42,557 nucleotides of DNA from Chromobacterium sinusclupearum (GCF_002902845.1 NZ_PPTF01000017.1:1-42557); one strand, 5' to 3'. Numbered from the stretch's first letter, positions 28,252 through 36,047 are shown. The notes: generated from the sequence alone by a model not told the origin. Numbers and translations are program-made.

Positions 28252-28287
28252 AAAAAAACCGCCGGCGACAAAAGTCACAGGCGGTTT
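28252..28287 (-). terminator. Intrinsic terminator after the OmpA-family lipoprotein gene
   Basis: AAACCGCC (28256-28263) and GGCGGTTT (28280-28287) pair fully, with a small inner GAC/GTC stem. On the minus strand the hairpin is followed by a run of T (complement of 28252-28258). It ends the lipoprotein gene 60 bp past its stop, and may also stop tag read-through. Confidence 0.75.
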
Positions 28288-28349
28288 GAAAACGGCTGCG
28301 GCGGAGAGTCTTGCTTGAATAAGCGGACGCCTCCCGCCAGACAGACGGC

Positions 28350-29024
28350 TTACTTCTGTTGCGGGGCCGGCTCTGCCACAAAGATCTCCACGCGACGGTT
28401 CATCGCTCGGCCGGACAGCGAGCCGTTGTCCGCCACCGGCTCGCGCGAACCGCGGCCATCGATGGCGATGCGGCCCATGGCCACGCCGCGCGACACCAGA
28501 TAATCCTGCGTAGCCTTGGCGCGGTTGATCGACAACGGGCCGTTGATCGCATCGCTGCCGGTGCTGTCGGTATGGCCGATGATGCTCACCGTGGTAACCG
28601 GATTCTGCTTAAGGGTGGCGGCCAGCTTGTCCAATACCGGCTTCAGGCTGGGCTTCAGCGCATATTTGCCGGAATCAAACGAGGCGTCGCTGGGAATATT
28701 GATCTTGAGCCGGTTATCGGCAGTTTGGCTGACATCAATGCCGGTGCCCTTGGTCGCCTGCTCCATCGCCTCTTTCTGCTTTTGCATGTGCTGCGACCAC
28801 AGGTAGCCGCTGCCCGCGCCGATCAGGCCGCCGATGGCCGCGCCGGTGGCCGCGCTGCGGCCGGTATGCCCGCCGGCGGTCAGCGCGCCGATAGCCGCGC
28901 CCACGCCGGCGCCAATCGCCGCGCCGCCGCCCACGCCCTTTTGCGTGTCGCTCATATTGGCGCAACCGCCCAGACCTGCCAGGCTAGCGGCCACCAAAGT
29001 AGACACCATCGCGTTCTTGATCAT
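28350..29024 (-). CDS. OmpA-family outer-membrane lipoprotein (YiaD-like)
   Basis: 224 residues from the ATG at 29024, supported by AAGGA eight bases upstream. A lipoprotein signal ends in LAGLGGC (Cys21). A glycine-zipper segment follows (about 32-75, GGGAAIGAGVGAAIGAL ... GAAIGGLIGAGSGYLW), which may sit in the membrane or self-associate. Then comes an OmpA-type peptidoglycan-binding domain (about 105-215) with SIIGHTDSTGSDAIN, LSINRAKATQDYLVSRGV and GRGSREPVADN. It anchors the outer membrane to peptidoglycan. The frame extends to 29084, but the extra residues are not signal-like. Confidence 0.93.
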   Translation of the reverse strand: MIKNAMVSTLVAASLAGLGGCANMSDTQKGVGGGAAIGAGVGAAIGALTAGGHTGRSAATGAAIGGLIGAGSGYLWSQHMQKQKEAMEQATKGTGIDVSQTADNRLKINIPSDASFDSGKYALKPSLKPVLDKLAATLKQNPVTTVSIIGHTDSTGSDAINGPLSINRAKATQDYLVSRGVAMGRIAIDGRGSREPVADNGSLSGRAMNRRVEIFVAEPAPQQK

Positions 29025-29432
29025 GCTTTCATCCTTTTCATACTGATTGCGAAGAGACCGCCTCTGGCGCGGCGGGTTCCCCACACCGCGCCATCACGCG
29101 CCGCGCGGCTTGCGGTAATATTGCAGCTTGCCACTATCGGCACGTCGCGCCGAACCAAGCAGCGGCATCGATGGCGGCGCAACCGCCATCGTTCTGATCG
29201 ATACCAAAGCCGGCGCGATTGCCGTGTATAATACCGCCCAATCGTTCGGCCCGCGCCCGATCTACCGCATGACGGTCGATCTGGCCTTTTGACCTGCGCA
29301 ATCATGAAACGGCGCGCCGGTTTGGATAGCATGGTCGAACCCGCTGGCGAGCGGCCACCTCGCCCTCCCCGCGCAAGACAGGGCCGCTCAGGCGGCGCAG
29401 GCCAAGCAGTATGAACTTATCCGGAGAATTGA
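29025..29432. promoter_or_regulatory. Divergent region upstream of ssb with an inverted repeat and a TATAAT box
   Basis: 408 bp between the divergent lipoprotein and ssb genes. A perfect 9-bp inverted repeat, CGATGGCGG (29169-29177) and CCGCCATCG (29183-29191), with a five-base gap, lies about 240 bp before ssb. A consensus TATAAT is at 29227-29232 on the plus strand, but no good -35 stands 16-18 bp before it. The rest shows no gene. Confidence 0.4.
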
Positions 29433-29900
29433 ATGAACAGCATCACCTTTGACGGCCGCCTGGCCGCCGACGCCGAACTGCGCTACACCCCGAGCGGCGA
29501 GCCCGTTCTGTCGTTCCGCGTGGCCAGCGACATCGGCTTCGGCGAGCGCAAAAGCACCAACTGGTTCAGCTGCCAGGTGTGGGGCAAGCGCGGTGAGTCG
29601 CTGAAGAACTACCTGGCCAAGGGACAGCAAGTCACCGTATACGGCCAGCTGACGCTGCGCGAGTGGCAAGACAAGGACGGCAACAAGCGCCTGTCCCCGG
29701 ATGTGCGCGTCAACGAACTGAGCCTGCAAGGCGGCCGCAGCGAAATGGGCGCGTCCTCCGGCGGCATGGGCGGCGGCATGGAAGAAAGCTACGGCTACAA
29801 CGCCCCGGCCCCGCGCCAGGAAGCCCCGGCCGCGCCGCGCCGCCAGGAGCCGAAGCCGGCTCCGCGCATGGACGATATGGACGACGATATTCCGTTTTGA
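29433..29900 (+). CDS. ssb: Single-stranded DNA-binding protein
   Basis: 155 residues. The OB-fold (about 1-105) includes NSITFDGRLAADAELRYTPSGEPVLSFRVASD, NWFSCQVWGKRGESLKNYLAKGQQVTVYGQL and LSPDVRVNELSLQG. A Gly/Pro/Ala-rich linker leads to the acidic tip DDDIPF, the docking peptide for replication and repair partners. CGGAGA precedes the start. A terminator lies 28 bp after the stop. It immediately flanks the T3SS island, which begins on the opposite strand. Confidence 0.97.
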   Translation: MNSITFDGRLAADAELRYTPSGEPVLSFRVASDIGFGERKSTNWFSCQVWGKRGESLKNYLAKGQQVTVYGQLTLREWQDKDGNKRLSPDVRVNELSLQGGRSEMGASSGGMGGGMEESYGYNAPAPRQEAPAAPRRQEPKPAPRMDDMDDDIPF

Positions 29901-29928
29901 CCGGAACATGAGGCAGCCCGCCTAATCT

Positions 29929-29978
29929 GGCCGGAAGTCCCAATGCAATCCATCGCATTGACGGGCATCCGGCCTTTT
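29929..29978 (+). terminator. Intrinsic terminator after ssb
   Basis: Outer arms GGCCGGA (29929-29935) and TCCGGCC (29968-29974) are followed by TTTT. A second stem, CAATGC (29941-29946) with GCATTG (29955-29960), lies inside. Confidence 0.75.
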
Positions 29979-30096
29979 CCAATTTGGGCAGGCAAGACGC
30001 CTGCCGCTTCAACCTTATGCATGGAACAGAATTGACCGAACGCCGCCTTGGCTCAGCCACGGCCGTTCAATCCGTCTCGGTCAACCGTTCAAACGC

Positions 30097-31137
30097 TCAA
30101 TCCAGACTGCGATCCCGCAGCTCGGCAATCGCGTCTTCCAGTTGCGTTTTCTGCTCGGCGTCGCCAAAGCAATCGTCCGATAGCAGTTGCACCAAACGTC
30201 CCAAGGCGTGGGCCACGCGGTAGCGCTGGCCATCCGGCAGCGGCGGCAGCGCTTCCGCCACGCTGTCGGCATTGACCCAAACCTGCTCCACCAGCGTCAC
30301 CACGCTGGCCAGCAAGGCCTCGCCGCGCAGTTCCGGCAGGGCCAGGGCTGCGGCGGCCTGGTCGCAATGCGCTTCCAGCCCGAGGATGCGCAACAACTGC
30401 TTGAGATCGCCGATGACGGCGGCGAGATGGCTGCCGACGATAGGTTGCCCGCTAGCCGATAGTTCATAGGACAGCACGCTCAGCATGACGCGCAGCTTGC
30501 GCTGCCGCCCTTCGCGCTCGCCCAGCGCTTCCAGCCATTGCGACAGCTTCTGCTTGGGCGCGCTGGCGCGATGGTAGAGGCGGGTCAATTCCTGGCGCAG
30601 GGCCGGCGTGGGCGCGCCATACTCCAGCGCGCCAAACAACGAAAGCGCCAGCGTATCGTCCTCGGCCAGGCTGGCCAGCGCCTCCTCCAATCGGCGGCGC
30701 AGCCGCGGGTCAGGCCGGCCGCGGGCCAGCCAGGCCGCAAGCTGCAAGGCGGCGCGGCCTGGGTCCGGCGTTTGCGACTGCAAGGCCACCAGCAGTTGCG
30801 GCGCGCGCAACCAGTCCTGCGGGCCGGACAGCAGGCTGTCCAAGTCCGCAGCCTCCACCGCGGCCAACTCCGCCACCAGCTTTTGCATCAGTACGCGGCC
30901 ACGCACATTGTCCTGCCCGGCCGGTCCGCGCCGCGTGTCGCGCAGCCTGCCGCCCAGGGCGAAGCCCAGGTCCTCCTGGGTTTCCGCCAGCGCGTCGCTT
31001 TCAAATTCCAGCAACTCAGCCTGCGCCAGCGCCAAAACCGACTCGGTTGGCGCGGCGCGGTCATAACGCGCCGTCGCCAGATTGTCTTCGACATTGCCCA
31101 GCGCGCCGCCGGGGCTGATCTGATCCAGTCTAAGCAT
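30097..31137 (-). CDS. sctW: T3SS gatekeeper SctW (SsaL/SepL/InvE-like)
   Basis: 346 residues. The N-terminal region resembles the HrpJ/InvE family (DALAETQEDLGFALGGRLRD), followed by helical repeats (LAEDDTLALSLFGALEYGAPTPALRQELTRLYHRA) and a C-terminal segment in TyeA style (PDGQRYRVAHALGRLVQLLSDDCFGDAEQKTQLEDAIAELRDR). It is known to control the switch from translocator to effector export together with partners such as SpiC/SepD. The start at 31137 overlaps the sctL stop by eight bases and has GGGAGGG six bases upstream. It is the last gene of the needle operon; no ssaM-like or ssaV-like gene follows. Confidence 0.85.
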   Translation of the reverse strand: MLRLDQISPGGALGNVEDNLATARYDRAAPTESVLALAQAELLEFESDALAETQEDLGFALGGRLRDTRRGPAGQDNVRGRVLMQKLVAELAAVEAADLDSLLSGPQDWLRAPQLLVALQSQTPDPGRAALQLAAWLARGRPDPRLRRRLEEALASLAEDDTLALSLFGALEYGAPTPALRQELTRLYHRASAPKQKLSQWLEALGEREGRQRKLRVMLSVLSYELSASGQPIVGSHLAAVIGDLKQLLRILGLEAHCDQAAAALALPELRGEALLASVVTLVEQVWVNADSVAEALPPLPDGQRYRVAHALGRLVQLLSDDCFGDAEQKTQLEDAIAELRDRSLD

Positions 31138-31795
31138 GCGCTACCCTCCCTGGCTCTCCCGCCAGTTGTTGCAATACCCTGGCCTGGTGCGCGGGTTCGT
31201 CCAGATGGACGCGCACCAGCCCATTGTCCAGCCTGGCCTGACCGGTCGCCAGGCCGGGATCGGCCATCACCTTGACTTCCGGCGCGCTTGCCCAGGCGCG
31301 GGTGGCCGCGGCCAGCGCAGAGGGCGACACGCAAAGCGTGACGCGTCCACGCGGCAATAATTCGGCCACCTTGCGCTCCACTCGGCGCAGCAGCAATTGG
31401 TTTTGGTCGCTTTGCCCCAGCACCTCATCCAGTACGCGTGCGGTGAGCGTCCGCCAACGCTGCGCCAGTTCACGGGCGATCAATTGCTCCATCTCCTGTT
31501 CGCAGCACAGCCATTGCACGGCTTCGTCCACGGCCTCATCGCGCGCCTGGTGGCGGATGGCGGCGGCATCCTGCCTGGCGGCCTCGCGCAAGGCCTCGGC
31601 TTCGCGCCGCGCCTGCTCCAGCTCTGCCTGAGCCTGGCGGCGGAGCGCCTCGGCATCCTCGCGCGCGGCCGCATGCAAGGCCTCCAGCGCTGCGGCTTGA
31701 TCGCGCCTGGCGGCCAACTCTGCGGCGGAGACTATGGTTCCTGCCGGCATGGGGCCTGGCAACAGAATGACCGGTAGGTTCAGAGGATTGTTCAT
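31130..31795 (-). CDS. sctL: T3SS ATPase stator SctL (SsaK/YscL-like)
   Basis: 221 residues from the ATG at 31795, which overlaps the sctK stop (ATGA). The N-terminus is hydrophobic (MNNPLNLPVILLPG). A long Ala/Glu/Arg-rich coiled coil at about residues 25-95 (ALEALHAAAREDAEALRRQAQ and onwards) follows, and then the globular stator domain (QRWRTLTARVLDEVLG, LLLRRVERKVAELLPRGRVTLCV, ARLDNGLVRVHLDEP), as in the HrpE/YscL/FliH family. It links the ATPase to the cytoplasmic sorting platform. The frame stays open further upstream, but that part lies within sctK. Confidence 0.88.
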   Translation of the reverse strand: MNNPLNLPVILLPGPMPAGTIVSAAELAARRDQAAALEALHAAAREDAEALRRQAQAELEQARREAEALREAARQDAAAIRHQARDEAVDEAVQWLCCEQEMEQLIARELAQRWRTLTARVLDEVLGQSDQNQLLLRRVERKVAELLPRGRVTLCVSPSALAAATRAWASAPEVKVMADPGLATGQARLDNGLVRVHLDEPAHQARVLQQLAGEPGRVAHA

Positions 31796-32346
31796 AACCA
31801 CCTCAGCAGCTTCTGCAGCACCGGCTCCACCGGCTGCGGCGGCGCCAGTAAGGCAGATGGCGGCCACAGCAGCCTGCACAGACGCAGCGCCGGGGCCGCA
31901 GCGTCCGCCAGCCAGGCGGCGCCGATCTCGCAGGCTCGTGCCGGCAACATGGCCGGCGTCAGATCGGCGCGCGTGCCTTCCAATGGCAGCAATGCCTGCA
32001 ACTGCGCTAGCGCCCTGCCGTCCAGCCTGCTGGATAGCGCCTCGCGGTACGGTTTGAGCAAGACATAGTCTGGGCAACGCAATGCCCAAAGTCCCAAGGC
32101 CATGCACAAGGCCTCGCGACGCTGCTCATCGGCCAACAAGGGCTCGGCGATAGCCGGCAACGGCGGCGCGGCCCCCGCCTGCCCCAGCCGGCGGGCGATC
32201 AAATCGTCCAGCGGCGGACGCAGCAAGGGCTGCTGCGCGTAAGGCTCGCGCCAGGACGCAAGATCCAGCGCCGCCCACCAGGCAACATCCATGTCTTGTC
32301 CAGGCTGATGCCATAGCGCATACAAGCGCCGCAGCGCCGGGCTCAT
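31792..32346 (-). CDS. sctK: T3SS sorting-platform protein SctK-like (SPI-2 orf between ssaJ and ssaK)
   Basis: 184 residues from the ATG at 32346, overlapping the sctJ stop (ATGA). Residues rich in Leu, Ala and Trp (MSPALRRLYALWHQPG, WWAALDLASWREPYAQ, PARACEIGAAWLADAAAPALRLCRLLWPPSALL) fit a helical SctK/OrgA/MxiK-type protein, though the family diverges greatly. The assignment leans on position: SPI-2 has a gene of similar size between ssaJ and ssaK. It would adapt the platform to the inner-membrane ring. Confidence 0.7.
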   Translation of the reverse strand: MSPALRRLYALWHQPGQDMDVAWWAALDLASWREPYAQQPLLRPPLDDLIARRLGQAGAAPPLPAIAEPLLADEQRREALCMALGLWALRCPDYVLLKPYREALSSRLDGRALAQLQALLPLEGTRADLTPAMLPARACEIGAAWLADAAAPALRLCRLLWPPSALLAPPQPVEPVLQKLLRWL

Positions 32347-33044
32347 CCGGCGACTCCCGGCCGACGGCGCCGCCACATCGCCACGGCGGCGCACACACCT
32401 AGCAGCGCTGTCCCGCCGGCCGCGGCGATGGCTGGCCATGGCGTCTGGCGCGCGACGGGCGCCGGCGGCAGGTAGCGGTATTCGGCGCGTTGCAGCGTCA
32501 GCGTGATGCGATCCGCCGCCAGCCCCGGAATGCCGTCGCGCACCAAGGCGCGGATTTCCGCCCCGCGCGCCGGCAGGTTGATCTCCGGGCTGTACTTGAT
32601 GAACACCGCGGCGGATGACGGCGCCGGCGCCTCGCCATCGACGGCGCGCGGCTCGGCGACCGACACCTCGGCCGTGATCACGCCGTCCATGCTGCCCAGC
32701 ATCTTCTCCAGCTGCTGGCTCTTCAGATAATTGAGCTTGGCCTCTTCCTGCGCCGGAGAAGACACCAGCTGCCCGCTGGGAAACAGGTTCTGCATGGTCA
32801 CCGTCTTGCGCTTGGGCAGGCCATTCTGGCGCAGCACCTCGACGGCATCGACGAAGCGGTCCTCTTCCACCCGCAGCGAGACGCCGTCCTTGCCCACCTG
32901 CTTTTCCGCAGGGATTTTGTTATAGATGAGCAGCGCCAGCATCTGATTGGCCTCGGTTTCGTCCAGCTTGCTGTACAGCTCGCTCTTGCAGCCGGCCAAC
33001 AGCGGCAAGACGAGCAGCAGCAGGACCCATGGCGAGGTTTTCAT
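32343..33044 (-). CDS. sctJ: T3SS inner-membrane ring lipoprotein SctJ (SsaJ/YscJ/EscJ-like)
   Basis: 233 residues. A lipoprotein signal ends at Cys19 (PLLAGC) and is followed by KSELYSKLDETEANQMLALLIYNKIPAEKQ, the YscJ/PrgK signature. Other marks are DAVEVLRQNGLPKRKTVTMQNLFPSGQLVSSPAQEEAKLNYLKSQQLEKMLGSMDGVITAEVSVA and a C-terminal membrane helix (about 204-223) with a basic tail (WRRRR). It forms the inner ring of the basal body. It overlaps both neighbours by four bases, so translation is coupled through sctI-sctJ-sctK. Confidence 0.95.
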   Translation of the reverse strand: MKTSPWVLLLLVLPLLAGCKSELYSKLDETEANQMLALLIYNKIPAEKQVGKDGVSLRVEEDRFVDAVEVLRQNGLPKRKTVTMQNLFPSGQLVSSPAQEEAKLNYLKSQQLEKMLGSMDGVITAEVSVAEPRAVDGEAPAPSSAAVFIKYSPEINLPARGAEIRALVRDGIPGLAADRITLTLQRAEYRYLPPAPVARQTPWPAIAAAGGTALLGVCAAVAMWRRRRPGVAG

Positions 33045-33292
33045 TGCATGTTCACCAGCTTGTTGATGGACTGGGTCAGCGATCCGGCCACCTTAGCCGT
33101 CAGTTCGGTGCCGACGGCCAATTCATTGAACGCGCTTTGCGCGGCGAACAGCGCGCCGGGCTCGTCGGCGGCCTTGGGGTTGTTCAAGAGTTCCGCGAAG
33201 CGTTGCTGCGCCGACTGGCTCGGCTGAGCCGGCTCGGCCTCGCCCAGGGGAGCGATGGCGGCCAGGGCATGGGTAATGGCTTCGATAGTCAT
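33041..33292 (-). CDS. sctI: T3SS inner rod SctI (SsaI-like)
   Basis: 83 residues from the ATG at 33292 (AGGAG eight bases upstream), against 82 in SsaI from memory. The conserved C-terminal half, SAFNELAVGTELTAKVAGSLTQSINKLVNMQ, is typical of inner-rod proteins; the N-terminal half is variable (TIEAITHALAAIAPLG). It joins the needle to the export gate and takes part in substrate switching. The start overlaps the ssaH-like stop. Confidence 0.85.
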   Translation of the reverse strand: MTIEAITHALAAIAPLGEAEPAQPSQSAQQRFAELLNNPKAADEPGALFAAQSAFNELAVGTELTAKVAGSLTQSINKLVNMQ

Positions 33293-33558
33293 GATTCGGA
33301 CTCCTTTGAGGAAGACTTCAGCAAGGCGCGCAGCGGGGCGCAATCGTCATCCGGCAGGCCGGCGAGCTTGGCCGCGGCGGCGCTATGGCGGCCCAGGCCA
33401 AACAGCAGCAGGGCTTCGCAACGCGCCAGCTGGTCGGCATCGTCCAGCCAGTCCGGCAGCGCGGCCAGGATGTCGTGCATTTCGGCGCGCAAGCCGTGAT
33501 TGACGGCGGCAAAGCCAGCCTCGACGATGGTGCGCGCGATGGGGTGAGAGGCGTTCAT
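33289..33558 (-). CDS. ssaH: T3SS needle co-chaperone, SsaH/EscG/YscG-like
   Basis: 89 residues from the ATG at 33558 (AGGAG upstream). Helical repeats (TIVEAGFAAVNHGLRAEMHDILAALPDWLDD, CEALLLFGLGRHSAAAAKLAGLPDDDCAPLRALL) match the TPR-like YscG/SsaH fold that wraps the needle subunit. It lies between the needle and rod genes as in SPI-2. Together with the SsaE-like protein it should keep SctF soluble before export. Confidence 0.78.
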   Translation of the reverse strand: MNASHPIARTIVEAGFAAVNHGLRAEMHDILAALPDWLDDADQLARCEALLLFGLGRHSAAAAKLAGLPDDDCAPLRALLKSSSKESES

Positions 33559-33586
33559 GGGTCTTCTCCTGATCCAGCTGGCGCGC

Positions 33587-33805
33587 TTAGCCAATTTTGG
33601 AAATGATGCCCATCATCATGTCCTTGACCGCCTTCATGACCGAGCTCTCGTAGCCGATCATCACCGAGTACTGCTGCAGCGCGTATTGCGACTTCAGCAT
33701 GGCTTGCGGATCGTTCTGCACATTGGCGTTCATCGCCGCTTCCGCGTCGTTGGCGGAGCGGGTGACCTGGCTGCCCATCTGGGCGACAAGCGAGTCGATG
33801 TTCAT
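33587..33805 (-). CDS. sctF: T3SS needle protein SctF (SsaG-like)
   Basis: 72 residues, against 71 in SsaG from memory. The start at 33805 has a strong GAAGGAG site. Needle marks are NPQ/NDPQAMLKSQYALQQYSVMIGYESSVMKAVKDMMMGIISKIG, which resembles SsaG (ESMIKAQFALQQYSTFINYESSLIKMIKDMLSGIIAKI from memory). It polymerises outside the cell into the injectisome needle. It begins 11 bp after the AraC-type gene and so is co-transcribed with it. Confidence 0.95.
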   Translation of the reverse strand: MNIDSLVAQMGSQVTRSANDAEAAMNANVQNDPQAMLKSQYALQQYSVMIGYESSVMKAVKDMMMGIISKIG

Positions 33806-33816
33806 GTGAATCTCCT

Positions 33817-34536
33817 TCAGAACAGCAGCGACGGCGCCAGCGTAAGCGGCAGGGATTCGCGGCGGACATCGCTGGGCGACATCTGAAAATGGCGGCGGAA
33901 GCTGTCGGAAAAGTGCGCGGCATTGCAAAAGCCGGACTCAAGCGCCACATCGATCACCTTTTTGGTGGTGGTCTCCAGCAAGCCGCGCGCATGCTCCAGG
34001 CGCTGCGCGAGCAGCCAGTGCTTGGCGGACATGCCAAACTTTTCCTTGAACAATTGGTTGAACTTGCGCGGCGGCAGGCCCAGCGCGTCGGCGTAACGCG
34101 CGATGGGCCAGGGCTCCAGGCGGTGGCGGTGGATGAAATCGAAAAGGTCGATGTCGGCCGCCACCAGATAGCGCAGCAGCGCGGCGCAGCGTTCGCCATC
34201 GATGGCCAGGCAATACGCCAGGACGAAACGCAGCATGGTCTCGTCGTCGACATCGGCCAGTTGCGCCACCGCATGCAGCAGGCCCTCATCCGCCGGCACC
34301 GCGTACGGCGTGTTCGGCGCCGCGCAACCGCCATGGTCGGCGAGCAGAGGCTGCATTTCCCGATAAACCGGCTGCAGACAAGAAGCGGGAAAACTGTAGC
34401 AACGGGCGGAGGCCGGCAGCTCGAACGCCGCGCCGCCCGCCATCAGCCACAAGCCAGGCCGCTCTACGGCGGTGTCGTTCCCGTCCAAGCGCAACGCGCC
34501 GGCTTGCGGGGCGAGGATGATGTGCAGACTGAACAT
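33817..34536 (-). CDS. AraC-family transcriptional regulator in the T3SS needle operon
   Basis: 239 residues from the ATG at 34536 (AAGGAG six bases upstream); the frame extends to 34653, but the extra residues run through the operator region. The N-terminal 125 residues are a variable ligand or partner domain (GLWLMAGGAAFELPASARCYSF). The C-terminal 100 residues are a double helix-turn-helix AraC domain: ARYADALGLPPRKFNQLFKEKFGMSAKHWLLAQRLEHARGLLETTTKKVIDVALESGFCNAAHFSDSFRRHFQMSPSDVR. T3SS regulators of this family (ExsA, InvF) often bind a chaperone or an anti-activator. Its place directly before the needle gene suggests that it activates its own operon or translocon genes. Confidence 0.9.
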   Translation of the reverse strand: MFSLHIILAPQAGALRLDGNDTAVERPGLWLMAGGAAFELPASARCYSFPASCLQPVYREMQPLLADHGGCAAPNTPYAVPADEGLLHAVAQLADVDDETMLRFVLAYCLAIDGERCAALLRYLVAADIDLFDFIHRHRLEPWPIARYADALGLPPRKFNQLFKEKFGMSAKHWLLAQRLEHARGLLETTTKKVIDVALESGFCNAAHFSDSFRRHFQMSPSDVRRESLPLTLAPSLLF

Positions 34537-34576
34537 CGCGCACTCCTTGGTTGACTTGGTGGGACCATCATCACGC

Positions 34577-34594
34577 GGGGTCAGCCATGACCCC
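34577..34594. promoter_or_regulatory. Perfect inverted repeat upstream of the AraC gene
   Basis: GGGGTCA (34577-34583) and TGACCCC (34588-34594) with loop GCCA. It touches the 7-4-7 palindrome at 34595 and lies 41-58 bp before the AraC start, either as an mRNA hairpin or as a second operator. Confidence 0.45.
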
Positions 34595-34612
34595 ATCAGG
34601 TCATCACCTGAA
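34595..34612. promoter_or_regulatory. 7-4-7 palindromic site upstream of the AraC-needle operon
   Basis: ATCAGGT (34595-34601), spacer CATC, ACCTGAA (34606-34612). Six of seven arm positions are mutually complementary. Both 7-base arms are identical to those of the site at 37957-37974. It lies 58 bp upstream of the AraC start in the 95-bp gap after the ssaE-like gene. The 7-4-7 architecture is the one described for SsrB of Salmonella. Confidence 0.6.
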
Positions 34613-34631
34613 TTGGGGAAAATGAAACTCG

Positions 34632-34853
34632 CTACGAGTGCAAGCGGCTCCATACCGTATCCACCACCCGCATCGCCGCCAGGGCGGCCAGGCGCTGCCG
34701 CTCCAGGCTGGCGTAGCGCTCTGCGCTCTGCGGCTCGCGCTGCGCCCGTCCCAGCGCCATCACCGTCGCGTTCAAGGTTTCGAGCAAGGCCCGGCGCTGA
34801 TGGCCGGACGCATCGGCCGCAAGGCGGTCTTCCAGTTCGGTCAGGGTGTGCAT
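34632..34853 (-). CDS. ssaE: T3SS needle co-chaperone, SsaE/EscE/YscE-like
   Basis: 73 residues from the ATG at 34853 (GAGG six bases upstream); a TTG four codons earlier is less likely. It is all-helical (MHTLTELEDRLAADASGHQRRALLETLNATVMALGRAQREPQSAERYASLERQRLAALAAMRVVDTVW), similar in size and opening to SsaE (MTTLTRLEDLL, from memory). It should pair with the SsaH-like protein to hold the needle subunit. It follows sctD as ssaE follows ssaD in SPI-2. Confidence 0.75.
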   Translation of the reverse strand: MHTLTELEDRLAADASGHQRRALLETLNATVMALGRAQREPQSAERYASLERQRLAALAAMRVVDTVWSRLHS

Positions 34854-34861
34854 GTCTAGCC

Positions 34862-36040
34862 TCAACTGTGCAAAGGAAGGAATATCAGTTCACGCGCACC
34901 GGCCAGCGATACGCCATCGGCGTCTATCGCCGCCACGCGCAAGCCCTGCAGCACCGGACTGCCCGGCAGCAGGCGCATACCGTTGGCCAGCTGCAGGTAT
35001 GGCGCCTCGGCGTTGCCGCCCACGCCGGCCATGGCGGCGGGCAGATAGTCGGCAGCCTTGGCGCTGCTGGCTGCGCCGACGAAACGCAGCGGCAGCGCCC
35101 GGCCCGGCTCGGCATTGACGATTTGCAGAAACGCCGCCAGCCGCGCCTGGCGGGCCTCGTCCAATTGGCCGGACAGCAACCAGCCCTGGTCGCCGCGCGC
35201 GGCGCTGAGGCCGGCGAGCAAGCCGGCGGCCTTCAGCCTCGGCAACAAGGCGGCCAGCTCATCGGCACCGCGGTCGGACAGGCGCCAGCCCACCAGCCCC
35301 GGCAGCTTATCCAGCGCAGCCGCCAGCGTGGCGGTATCGCCGGCCACCGGGCCGTCGATGTCGGCATGGCCCGCCGCATCCAGCGTGACCGTCGCATCGG
35401 GGTAGCCATAGCTCGCCATCAGCGCCCGCACCGAACGCCGCAGCTCGTCGTCGCACACGGTTTCCTGCCGCAGACGGACGCCGGCCGCGCGCAACCTCGT
35501 GGTCAGCGTCAGCAACTGGCCGCTGTCGCGGCAGCGCCCGGTCAGCTCCAGCACATCGCTGCCCAGCCAGCGCGCCGTCAATCCGGGTTCGGCGCGCAGC
35601 GCCTGCGGCAGCCAAGCGCGCGGGGCCGGCGGCGGCGCAGGCGCGGCCGGCGTCAGCGTCCACCCCAGCGCGGCGGCCAAAGCCAACGCGGCCAGCAGCA
35701 CCGCCGCCGCGCGACGATGCGCCCCGCCGCGCGGAGGCACCGGCGGGCTGCCCAGCTCGCCGTCGGCCGGACCCAGCACCAGATGCACGCCGGCCAGATC
35801 GACGGCCCGCCGCTGCGGCAAGGGACCGGGCGCGCAGCGCCGGCCGTCCACCCAGCACGCGGCCGGGCTGGACAGCATGACCGCGTCGGCCGAAACCTCC
35901 AGCGTCGCCGTTCCCCCGCCTTCCAGCGGCAGCGACAGATCGCTGTCGCCATCGCCTACGGTGAACGCGCCTTCGGGCAGGAAAAGCTCTCGCCCCGCCA
36001 AAGGGCCGTTCAGCAATTTGAGTTTGAATGCAGCTTCCAT
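34862..36040 (-). CDS. sctD: T3SS inner-membrane ring protein SctD (SsaD/YscD-like)
   Basis: 392 residues. An N-terminal cytoplasmic FHA-like domain (about 1-100; KLKLLNGPLAGRELFLPEGAFTVGDGDSDL) is followed by one membrane helix (about 111-129) and a proline-rich linker. A periplasmic region with repeated BON-like ring-building domains follows (about 140-350; WLGSDVLELTGRC, DATVTLDAAGHADIDGPVAGD, LVGWRLSDRG). It forms the outer of the two inner-membrane rings and carries the sorting platform. The start follows GAGG and is seven bases after the sctC stop. Confidence 0.9.
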   Translation of the reverse strand: MEAAFKLKLLNGPLAGRELFLPEGAFTVGDGDSDLSLPLEGGGTATLEVSADAVMLSSPAACWVDGRRCAPGPLPQRRAVDLAGVHLVLGPADGELGSPPVPPRGGAHRRAAAVLLAALALAAALGWTLTPAAPAPPPAPRAWLPQALRAEPGLTARWLGSDVLELTGRCRDSGQLLTLTTRLRAAGVRLRQETVCDDELRRSVRALMASYGYPDATVTLDAAGHADIDGPVAGDTATLAAALDKLPGLVGWRLSDRGADELAALLPRLKAAGLLAGLSAARGDQGWLLSGQLDEARQARLAAFLQIVNAEPGRALPLRFVGAASSAKAADYLPAAMAGVGGNAEAPYLQLANGMRLLPGSPVLQGLRVAAIDADGVSLAGARELIFLPLHS

Positions 36041-36047
36041 GACAACC

